From CATOSP01 sp965237775 (GTDB lineage Bacteria; Chloroflexota; Dehalococcoidia; Lucifugimonadales; UBA3495), in assembly GCA_965237775.1 (NCBI GenBank), contig OZ250155.1:2852001-2916000 (forward strand): 64,000 nucleotides of DNA, written 5' to 3'. Position numbers and translations under genes: made by a program. Position 1 is the first letter of the stretch; every line of letters begins with the position of its first letter. Below, in pieces: positions 53,401 to 59,632 of the stretch. Under the pieces are notes generated by a model. The model saw only the letters and a program-made list of their open reading frames with translations. It did not search any database and was not told where the DNA came from.

Positions 53401-56212
53401 CAACGTGGCCGTGTTGGGGACGCTGGGGTTCCCGGAAGGGACCGTGCCCGGCGGGTTCGCCGTGCCCTTCTACTTCTACGACGAGTTCATGAAGGCCAAC
53501 GGGTTGTATGACGACATCGAAGAGATGCTGGCCGACACCGACTTCCAGACGGACTTCGACACCCAGGAGTCCGAGCTCAAGAAGCTGCGCAAGAAGATCA
53601 AGAAGGCGGAGACGCCCCAGTGGACCATCGACGCGCTGACCCAAATGCACGAGACCTTTCCCGAGGGGACCTCCCTTCGCTACCGCTCCAGCACCAACAA
53701 CGAGGACCTGCCCCGCTTCAGCGGCGCGGGACTGTACGACTCGAAGACCCAGGACCCGGAGGAGACCGAGGACGACGGCATCGACAAGTCCATCAAAGGG
53801 GTGTGGGCGAGCTTGTGGAACTTCCGGGCTTTCGTCGAACGCGACTTCCACCGCATCGACCACACCAAGGCCGCGATGGGGGTCCTGGTGCACCCCAACT
53901 ACTCCGGCGAGCTGGTGAACGGCGTGGCCGTCAGCTTCGACCCCGTCTCCGGTAGGGGCGGGGTCTACTACGTGAACTCGCAGGTTGGCGAGGACCTGGT
54001 AACCAACCCGGAGGCCCATTCGGTGCCTGAGGAGGTCCTGCTGTACCCGGACGGTACACGCAGGGTCCTTGCGCTCTCCAACCAGATCCTGCGGGGGCAA
54101 CTGCTCATGACCAAAGACCAGCTGCGGCAACTCCGCCGGCATCTCGCCACCATACACGAGAGGTTCGGGGAACTGTACGGCATTGAGGACGATGAGCAGT
54201 TCGCCATGGAGATCGAGTTCAAGATCACCAGCGACAACGTCCTGGCAATCAAGCAGGCCCGGCCCTGGGTCTTCGGCGCGCCCAACCAGCCGCAGTCCAA
54301 CCAGCCACCGGCGTTCCCAGCCACGGAGAGGGGCGTCCGCAGCGCCGCCGGGAACATGGCAGCGGGGCAGGCCATCGGCGCGCCGGTCGCGGCCGTGGAC
54401 CCCAACGCCGATGACACGCTGACCTACTCGCTCTCTGGAGACGACGATGCGTCCTTCGACATCGTCGCCTCGACCGGACAGCTACAGGCCAGAGCCGCCT
54501 TGGACTACGAAACCGGGGAGAGCTACACGGTGACGGTTTCGGTCCACGACGGCAAGGACGCCAACGGTGACACGGATACGGCCATTGACGATTCCATCGC
54601 GGTCACGATCCTGGTCAACCGTCCGGCCACCGGCGCTCCGGCCATCAGTGGGACGGCCCAGGTGGGGGAGACGCTGACGGCGGGCATCACAGGCATATCC
54701 GACCCTGACGGGCTGGACAATGCGCAGTTCGACTACCAGTGGCTGGCCGGCGACGCGGCTATTTCAGGCGCTATCAGCTCGACCTATACCCTGGCAGACA
54801 CCGACGTTGGCAGGACCATCAGGGTGACCGTGTCCTTCACCGACGACGGGGGCCACTCGGAGTCGCTGACCAGCGGTCCCACGGGCGCGGTGACGGCCGG
54901 CCTGGAACTCCGGTCTGCCACCGTGGACGGCCTCACCCTGACCCTGACCTACAGCGAGATCCTGGACACGGGCGTCACGCTCCCCGTCACCGCCTTCATA
55001 GTGAACGTCAACGGGTCGCCGCGGTCCCTGGACTCCGTGTCGGTGGGGGGTTCGGCGGTAACGCTGACCCTCTCCCAGGCGGTGGAGGAGGGCGACCCGT
55101 TGACGGTGGACTACGCCCTGCCCGACGGCCCCGGCTCCATCCGGGACACCCGGGGCAGGGAGGCGGAGTCCTTCAGCGGTCGGGAGGTGACGAACAACAC
55201 CCCAGCTGCCGGGCCCGAGGAACCCTCGGAACCGGCCGCCCCGCTGACCGCAGAGTTTCTGGATACCCCCGAGTCCCATGACGGGAGCGCCGTATTCACC
55301 TTCGAGCTGCGCCTCAGCGAGGAGCCCAAATCGGACTTCAGCTATACCACCCTGCGGGACCACGCCTTCACGGCGACCGGAGGCGAGATCTCCGGTGTGG
55401 GCCGGCTGGAGCCCCCCGGCAACGTCAGGTGGCAGATAGAGGTTACCCCGAGCTCCGACGCCTCAGTGACCATCGTGCTGCCCGTCACCACGGACTGCGG
55501 CGCCGACGGGGCCGTCTGCACCGATGACGGCAAGATGCTGTCCAACCGCTTGGAGTTCACCGTCCCCGGGCCGCCCCAGAATACGGCTGCGGAGGGCGGG
55601 CCTGCCATTGGCGGTACGCCGACAGTGGGCCAGACGCTGTCCGCAGTCACCACCGGCATCAGCGACGCCGACGGCCTTGCAAATGCCGTCTTCAACTATC
55701 AGTGGCTGGCGGGCGACGCGGAAATCGCCGGAGCCACCAATGCCGGCTACACGGTCGCAGAGACCGACCTGGGTGAAGCCATCAGCGTGAGGGTAACCTT
55801 CACCGACGATGCGGGCAACAAAGAGACGCTGACCAGCGCCGCAACGGAGGCCGTAGCTGCGGGACGGCCGCAGCTGACCGCAGAGTTTCTGGATACCCCC
55901 GAGTCCCACGACGGGAGCGCCGTATTCACCTTCGATCTGCGCCTCAGCGAGGAGCCCAAGGAGGACTTCAGCTACCAGACCCTTTTGAACCACGCGTTCA
56001 CGGTGACCGGAGGGGAGATCTCCGGCGTGCGACGGCTGGAGCCCCCCGGCAACACCCGGTGGGAGATCCAGGTCAGGCCCAACTCGGGGAGAAACGTGGG
56101 CATTGTCCTGCCCGTCACCACGGACTGCGCCGCCGACGGGGCGGTCTGCACTGGGGACGGCAGGATGCTGTCCAACCGGCTGGAAATCACCGTCCCGGGC
56201 CCGGGCGGGTAA
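47483..56212 (+). CDS. Giant secreted sulfatase - phosphohistidine/ATP-grasp (PEP-synthase-like) fusion with Ig, FN3 and cadherin domains
   Basis: GTG 47483 is preferred (GAGGA nine bases upstream); a TTG at 47417 is in frame. A signal peptide ends near PAQAQAQA. Domain order: two FN3 (50-258); arylsulfatase-like domain (272-726) with LADDLGWGD, CTGTR at Cys323, GKWHLG, TSDNG and KGTINEGGHRVP; cadherin-like (739-841); Ig-like and 'SHDG' domains (842-1266); FN3; two Ig-like (to 1554); a phosphohistidine-type swivelling segment TPLSHVNLRA (His1879); PPDK/PEP-synthase ATP-grasp (1953-2264) with LRYRSSTNNEDL; cadherin; Ig-like; SwmB-like; two further SHDG domains. The sulfatase Cys motif departs from CxPxR. 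Combined action on an extracellular polymer is inference. Confidence 0.8.
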   Translation: MQTKRLIDIPRRLSRKAFAAGLAATLLTLSAALAFNLLPAQAQAQAADPPAAPTGLSASGVSSNSVTLNWDDPGDSSITGYQALRRSRGGSEYGDGEGAAEFAVIADDTGSAATTYTDASVTPRTRYVYRVKAINPAGTSGQSSYLNVETLAVAEVPEAPTGLSAPSATHENVTLTWDDPGDSSITGHQVLRRFRDGDEYGDGEGAAEFAVIEENTGSAAVTHTDSSVTARTRYAYSVKAINPAGTSGQSGYLNVDTTETPPDRPLSPARGSRPNVVLILADDLGWGDVETNNPDSAMTTPRIDGIAAAGVNFTDAHSPSSNCTGTRYGLLTGRYAWRTWLTSGVLNGYDRPLIGPDRPTLGTLLRGHGYRTAAVGKWHLGMDFARLPDAHEVTEMNRGIDFDAEILDSPVDHGFDEFFGTSANLTWRVPAYIRDNRFTANPDRGNQPESGLIRAKEVLGRLTEEGVGFIERAAPEDDPFFLYLPLNAPHVPMAPNDHFRDSTGLGLYGDFVAQIDWTVGQVLDALERTGASENTLVIFTSDNGSYMGGLPNHMSNDHTENPRAFYYRYDTHQSNGGWFGLKGTINEGGHRVPLLLQWPRKIEAGSTVDATVSLTDLYATLADIMEEEPESGVATDSLSLLPLLLGESETRGTPVVHYSAAGMFALRDGRWKLVFGNGRGSLSGMANGEPFGTPWRLYDLEQDPREVRNAARANPAVMARMEAALDRIRSTENGTLPANAALSKLSLAGIDIGAFNPDEPSYSATVDRGIETVEVTALPTETDAGVSISTPEGRLLYGKPQRGRVEVGLAESSTTITITVEAPDKSATATYTVTVTRADEAAIAGIPLVGETLTADTSGIAGEDGLSGASFSHQWVSNDGIGDTDIEGATSATYVLTAEDLGKTVRVRVSFTDDTGNEETLTSPATATIRHPEDVVAWEGELTAGQDAGILPVRSGYSFFRDLGGTLSPDEFVLEETTYRVRFLVHSSEGLRLGMDRELPADFTLLVADSYYRGSEGMIPPSIDGVDAYWWPSTPPDWLGDVPVRVGLTVHPAVPLGDLRMAPVTGEFSNFPSEHDWIEDVTFRIYFSEGVATTADTLRDHVLSVTGGTVSGVEAVGDESRIWALSVTPESSEPITVRIEAGLDCALPGAICSADGRRLFNRMELRVEPMEKNPPTGAPIIRGTVEAGQTLTADTSGIADADGLTGATFSYQWVSYDGNADTDIPGATGSTYTLVPADEGKSFRVRVSFTDDAGFEGSLTSALFGSEQPYGLNASASDGAVALTWQLPAGWPYSSTFQILRKRPELGETEPLVLVKYLQSPGNTYTDTDVESGVMYVYRVRGVDPFGYTGEASELVEIRAGESTPVENTPATGAPAVRGAVQVGGTLTADTSDITDEDGLSGAVFAYQWLADYAEIPGATDSTHAVDAGQEGKTIRVRVSFTDDAGNEEILHSAATAAVAAAPPSNSPATGAPTISGTAQVGETLTADTTGISDTDGLDNADFDYQWLADDSDISGATDSTYTLIETDEGRTIRVRVSFTDDGGNDESVTSAAAAQQGTCSGGGYDPMPVEVDVTAVPIVVESTTDEYFVLYVRHELDADTTVELPVAVSLGEEGGTTLAENVAALPKERYRVEKYLIADPADADGDCIDDITELANPVGQNPVNPAAAVELSDGAVAVPDRETFETISFGKHHLKFILFGIDTDSPSLYFLNTKTHRTHHDFLRATGLELSLDGLISGDIFYHSTLFATDDSPGGYRFLLKFSSPISVVARSYTALAASMPLLKDNLAFHMTRHELPDLQPELPLYRASRINLVFDEDVWGDTDFLALNPGEGYGRLQALEPDDRPHPRDVVLYEALPNELPRVAGIISAVPQTPLSHVNLRALQDRVPNAFIASALEDDDISDLIGSHVHYAVTDTGYSIRAATQAEVDEHFASSRPVEVQTPQRDLTVTSITPLDEIGFDDWDSFGVKAANVAVLGTLGFPEGTVPGGFAVPFYFYDEFMKANGLYDDIEEMLADTDFQTDFDTQESELKKLRKKIKKAETPQWTIDALTQMHETFPEGTSLRYRSSTNNEDLPRFSGAGLYDSKTQDPEETEDDGIDKSIKGVWASLWNFRAFVERDFHRIDHTKAAMGVLVHPNYSGELVNGVAVSFDPVSGRGGVYYVNSQVGEDLVTNPEAHSVPEEVLLYPDGTRRVLALSNQILRGQLLMTKDQLRQLRRHLATIHERFGELYGIEDDEQFAMEIEFKITSDNVLAIKQARPWVFGAPNQPQSNQPPAFPATERGVRSAAGNMAAGQAIGAPVAAVDPNADDTLTYSLSGDDDASFDIVASTGQLQARAALDYETGESYTVTVSVHDGKDANGDTDTAIDDSIAVTILVNRPATGAPAISGTAQVGETLTAGITGISDPDGLDNAQFDYQWLAGDAAISGAISSTYTLADTDVGRTIRVTVSFTDDGGHSESLTSGPTGAVTAGLELRSATVDGLTLTLTYSEILDTGVTLPVTAFIVNVNGSPRSLDSVSVGGSAVTLTLSQAVEEGDPLTVDYALPDGPGSIRDTRGREAESFSGREVTNNTPAAGPEEPSEPAAPLTAEFLDTPESHDGSAVFTFELRLSEEPKSDFSYTTLRDHAFTATGGEISGVGRLEPPGNVRWQIEVTPSSDASVTIVLPVTTDCGADGAVCTDDGKMLSNRLEFTVPGPPQNTAAEGGPAIGGTPTVGQTLSAVTTGISDADGLANAVFNYQWLAGDAEIAGATNAGYTVAETDLGEAISVRVTFTDDAGNKETLTSAATEAVAAGRPQLTAEFLDTPESHDGSAVFTFDLRLSEEPKEDFSYQTLLNHAFTVTGGEISGVRRLEPPGNTRWEIQVRPNSGRNVGIVLPVTTDCAADGAVCTGDGRMLSNRLEITVPGPGG
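55237..55571 (+). repeat. Segmental duplication, first copy (SHDG domain)
   Basis: This stretch and 55870-56205 are nearly identical in DNA over long runs (starting CTGACCGCAGAGTTTCTGGA). Each encodes a domain TPESHDGSAVFTFELRLSEEP ... CGADGAVCTDDGKMLSNRLE. They flank one Ig-like domain, so a recent internal duplication of the C-terminus is likely. Confidence 0.75.
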
Positions 56213-56268
56213 CCCATGGCAAGGAAAGAACCGGAACGCCGGCAGACAATGCCGGTGGGAGCGGCCGG

Positions 56269-56655
56269 ATGGACCATAACCGGGCGGCTTCCCACACCTC
56301 GGTGTTCACAGGCGATGCCCTGACGGCCGCCCACCAGGCCGAGGCCATCCGGCGGTTTGCGGACACCCTGGGCATGACCACCGTCCGGGAATACGAGGAC
56401 GAGGAGCACGGCTCAGGCCCAGGCGGCCGGCCCCAGTTCCGGCGGACGATGGACGCGGCCCTGTCGGAAAGCAGCCCCTTCGGCACGATCATCGCGTACA
56501 ATCGCTGGCGGTTCGCCGCGGGCGCGGCAGACCCGGCGAAGTACGCCAGGGAACTCCGGGACGCCGGGGTCGAACTGCCCTGCGCGTGGGACAAGCCGCC
56601 AAGGAGCGCCCAGGCGGCCCAGGGCCCGGCGTTCCGGCGGAGGAGGGCGGCCTGA
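56269..56655 (+). pseudogene. Serine-recombinase N-terminal (resolvase) domain fragment
   Basis: The 128-residue frame from ATG 56269 matches the resolvase catalytic domain: TAAHQAEAIRRFADTLGMTTVREYEDEEHG, GRPQFRRTMDAALSESSPFGTIIAYNRWRFA, AKYARELRDAGVEL. The usual first strand with the catalytic Ser (YxRVSxxxQ) reads SVFTGDAL, so the nucleophile position is not clearly kept, and RFAR is reduced to RFAA. The recombinase and zinc-ribbon domains are missing. It lies between the second giant gene and another recombinase fragment at 57831. Inactive fragment, or a regulator. Confidence 0.6.
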
Positions 56656-56888
56656 GGGCCCAGGGGGGCCGGCGCCGGCTGACCCACCTGCAACATGGCC
56701 GCCAACCCAGCCCAACTCCAGGGCTGAACAGCCAGCTCCGCCAGACGCACCTCTAAGCCACATCGGGAAGTCTCCCAGCACGGCAGAGACAGACGGCTCC
56801 GTCACCCGCGCCCTGAGAATACCCGGCCCCTTCCCTGCCCTCCGGCCCGGGGGAAACAAGCCCGCCGGAACCGGCGAAGGAACCAGCT

Positions 56889-57143
56889 GTGGAGACGAAC
56901 GGCCACCAGCACGAGGTCTCGGAAAAGCATCTGGCGCCCGGCGCCTTCCCGTGCCGGCTCGACATGGAGCTCTGCGCCTGCGGAGCAAAGCGGTGGGTGA
57001 CTCCACAGGGCAGACCGGCCACCCCGTGGCAGTTCATCAACCTGAGGCAGAAGGGAAAAAGTGAAGAACTTGAGGCACGGGAGACTCAAGTAAACGGTAA
57101 ACGGAGAACCCCAAGTCCAAGTTTATCATCAGAATCATTGTAA
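56889..57143 (+). CDS. Small hypothetical protein (84 aa)
   Basis: It opens with GTG 56889. The sequence METNGHQHEVSEKHLAPG ... LCACGAKRWVTPQGR contains a short Cys-x-Cys-Gly knuckle and a charged tail. I recognise no family. Composition and the absence of a competing frame make it plausible. Confidence 0.45.
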   Translation: METNGHQHEVSEKHLAPGAFPCRLDMELCACGAKRWVTPQGRPATPWQFINLRQKGKSEELEARETQVNGKRRTPSPSLSSESL

Positions 57144-57306
57144 ACATCGACCATTCACACAGACCACCTGGACAACAGGGGCGAGCCACATCAGGCTCGC
57201 CCTTTCCATTTCCAGAACCGACCACTCCTCGGCCACCGCCAGCACCGACCCCGACCCGGTTGCAAACCCCAGACCCATGCCTCTATGCCAGCCAACAGGA
57301 GACGTA

Positions 57307-57741
57307 ATGGCCAGACCGTACATCATGCCCCTGGGATTCATCGACCGGACCACCGACAACGGCGCCGTATTCGTACTCAACAACCCGGGGGACTCGGCAG
57401 AGCTCAAGCCGGGCACCCCCGTAACCGTGTGGCGATACTCGCCCGACCAACTGGCGCTCGCCAAAATCCGTGGACTCATAAGCAACATAGGATATGTGAC
57501 GGCGAGATTCAGAACCGTCGAGTCCATAATGGACGACAGATGGCCCGGGGAAGAGGAGGTCCTGCGCAAGAGGACCCCGGTCTACCTGGCCCTGGAAGAC
57601 AGCTTCGAACCGGACCCAGGACGCATGTTGACCCAGGAACAGACCGACAGGATGGAGAGAATCACCCAGAGCTACAGGATACTGAGAAGCGGACGCGCCC
57701 AAAGCCAGGGCCGGGCCCACGGCGTCGAAGAGGACAAATAG
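57307..57741 (+). CDS. Conserved-looking hypothetical protein (144 aa)
   Basis: The ATG at 57307 is preceded by CAGGAGACGTA. An N-terminal beta-rich part (GFIDRTTDNGAVFVLNNPGDSAELKPGTPVTVWRY ... AKIRGLISNIGYVTARFRTVES) resembles small SH3/OB-like barrels; the C-terminal third is helical. It may share an operon with the recombinase-tail gene 90 bp downstream. No function assigned. Confidence 0.6.
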   Translation: MARPYIMPLGFIDRTTDNGAVFVLNNPGDSAELKPGTPVTVWRYSPDQLALAKIRGLISNIGYVTARFRTVESIMDDRWPGEEEVLRKRTPVYLALEDSFEPDPGRMLTQEQTDRMERITQSYRILRSGRAQSQGRAHGVEEDK

Positions 57742-57830
57742 GCCGGAGTGGCAACACCGCCCCGGTCAAAGGCTTGACGAATACCGTTCATTCTGAAAAA
57801 CTATGAGGCGACGGAGGCCAGAGGAACAGC

Positions 57831-58517
57831 ATGTTCAAGAAGGCAACCCTCCCCGGACCCCAGAATCCGCTGAAAGCCCAGGTCAAGTGTGGCAGCTGCG
57901 GAACACCCATGACCGCGACCGGAGACAACTATGTCTGCCCGGTAAACGACGAACGCGGGCCGGACCACTGCCCCACCATGCCAGTCGGCATTGGGAGTCT
58001 CACCATCCAGGTCGCAACCCGGCTGCTGAAACGGGTCATGAACGACAGCGCCATCACGGCGCTGACCGCGGACGTGCAGCAGGCATCCTCGGAAATCTCG
58101 CGCACGCAGGAGGAACGGCTGCGGCGCAGCGAATCATCCATTGAGGAACTGGACGCGCTCAAGGCGAAGGTGCTTCAGCCCGTCGAGCAGAACCTCGCCA
58201 CCTACCAGGAGGTGGCCGAGGAAGTCCACCGCATAAACGTCGCCAAGACGGGTCTGGCCTACGAGTCCCAGGTGGCCCAGGAAGAGATCGACAAGCTCGC
58301 CTTCATCGGAGACCCTGACGGGCTCAGGGAGGACGCCCGGGACATGGCAGCCCACCTGGAAGACGCAGACCCCGAGGAGGTCAGAGGGCTGCTCAACCCC
58401 TTCGTGCGGGAAATCCGAGTGGGACCCAGGTGGGCCGAGGTCATCTACTCCCACCCTCTGCCGGACGAGCAGAACCGCGCCACGGTGGCATCCGACCACA
58501 TAGCCCTGAACCCGTAA
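57831..58517 (+). CDS. Stand-alone zinc-ribbon and coiled-coil half of a large serine recombinase
   Basis: The 228-residue protein begins with a recombinase zinc ribbon (PLKAQVKCGSCGTPMTATGDNYVCP ... DHCPTMP), followed by long coiled coils (LTADVQQASSEISRTQEERLRR ... EEVHRINVAKTGLAYESQVAQEEIDKL). It ends in a small domain (VRGLLNPFVREIRVGPRWAEVIYSHPLP) equal in layout to the end of the full recombinase at 59633 (SRFLKSIVNLVEVSDDDAEMYYSVPLP). The catalytic domain is absent. It has its own ATG and an intact frame, so it may be expressed; coiled-coil regions of such recombinases control synapsis, which allows a modulator role in principle. Confidence 0.65.
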   Translation: MFKKATLPGPQNPLKAQVKCGSCGTPMTATGDNYVCPVNDERGPDHCPTMPVGIGSLTIQVATRLLKRVMNDSAITALTADVQQASSEISRTQEERLRRSESSIEELDALKAKVLQPVEQNLATYQEVAEEVHRINVAKTGLAYESQVAQEEIDKLAFIGDPDGLREDARDMAAHLEDADPEEVRGLLNPFVREIRVGPRWAEVIYSHPLPDEQNRATVASDHIALNP

Positions 58518-58631
58518 TCCGGCCGGAACTGCCGGGAAGAGCCGCGCGCACAGTTCCAAGCCCCGTCCCCGTCTTCCCCAGGAGCCGTCCCTCAGATACC
58601 CGGAGCTAATCGCCTAGGGGAGGATGCCCGG

Positions 58632-59000
58632 CTAGCAGGCCGGGATCCCTCCCAAGTCCTCAAGCTCAGTATCCCCAACCTCGGGAGCCTCTCGCTCCGC
58701 GAAGGCAACCTCCGGACCAGCATCCCCCTCGAAGGCAACGACGTCAGCATCCGCCGTCTCGTGTACCTTCACGCCGTCCCCCGGCGAGGATGAGTGGAAG
58801 TCCCTGGCGACACCAGGCATCTGCTGCAAGCCGCCTCCTTCCAGCTCCTTCATCCGCTGGTACTTCTTCAACCTCTTGGCAAAAAGCCAGGCGCTCAGCG
58901 TCTCCCTGGGCTCTTCAGGCAGAGAGTATATGCTGTCCGAGGCTTGAATTCCGCTGTCATCCCCACCCCGCCGGGCAGGATTTCCCTTTCTATCTGCCAT
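58632..59000 (-). CDS. Hypothetical protein, divergent from the XRE gene
   Basis: A 122-residue minus-strand product. The first half (SIYSLPEEPRETLSAWLFAKRLKKYQRMKELEGG) is basic and helical; the second is acidic (GDAGPEVAFAEREAPEVGDTELEDL). No family recognised. It shares a 130-bp divergent promoter interval with the XRE regulator at 59131, which could control both. Confidence 0.5.
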   Translation of the reverse strand: MADRKGNPARRGGDDSGIQASDSIYSLPEEPRETLSAWLFAKRLKKYQRMKELEGGGLQQMPGVARDFHSSSPGDGVKVHETADADVVAFEGDAGPEVAFAEREAPEVGDTELEDLGGIPAC

Positions 59001-59130
59001 CTGTTAGACTATCGTCGCTGGTAATCCAGTCTCCCCTTTGCTCAATCTCAGGCCTCCAGCCCGCAGGTATTATAGCACTTTCGCAGCAGCATCCGGCATG
59101 TTTGCCAGCCCATTCCCAAAAGAGGACATC

Positions 59131-59610
59131 ATGCAACATATAGAACGCATGGCCGAATCCAGTCAAGCGGTTATGGGCCCGCCTGTCAGTGACGGCCAGG
59201 ATGACGAAAGCCCGGAACCCGCGAGAGACAAGCTCCCCATAACCTCTCTCCTCAGGCGGCTGAGGGGCACGCGAACCCTGAGACAGGTGGAAGCGGATAC
59301 CGGCATATCCAACGCTTACCTTTCGAACCTGGAGTCCGGCGCAAAGCGGCCGGGGGTCAAAATCCTCTCCAGGCTCGCGGCGTACTACCGCGTCCGGCCG
59401 CGGGACCTGCTACAGGCCGCCGGCCTGCCCTTCGACGAGAACGCCGCAGTGCTCGCGGACTCCGTGTCCGAACTGCAGAGGATATACGAATTCGTAATCG
59501 CTGACCCCAACTTCTCCCACTACGGGAAACCGGCTGGAACACCGCCAGTCGATGTGCAGAAGTTCGTTGTTCACATGTACGAGCACTACACCGGAAAGCG
59601 GCTGATATAG
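59131..59610 (+). CDS. XRE-family regulator
   Basis: The ATG at 59131 follows AGAGGACATC; an earlier in-frame start exists at 59038 but lacks such a signal. The 159-residue protein has an HTH at residues 38-95 (ITSLLRRLRGTRTLRQVEADTGISNAYLSNLESGAKRPGVKILSRLAAYYRV) and a helical C-terminal part. It stops 22 bp before the large serine recombinase and probably controls that gene, as in integrative elements. Confidence 0.8.
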   Translation: MQHIERMAESSQAVMGPPVSDGQDDESPEPARDKLPITSLLRRLRGTRTLRQVEADTGISNAYLSNLESGAKRPGVKILSRLAAYYRVRPRDLLQAAGLPFDENAAVLADSVSELQRIYEFVIADPNFSHYGKPAGTPPVDVQKFVVHMYEHYTGKRLI

Positions 59611-59632
59611 ACTCCGCTCACGCGAGGCACAA

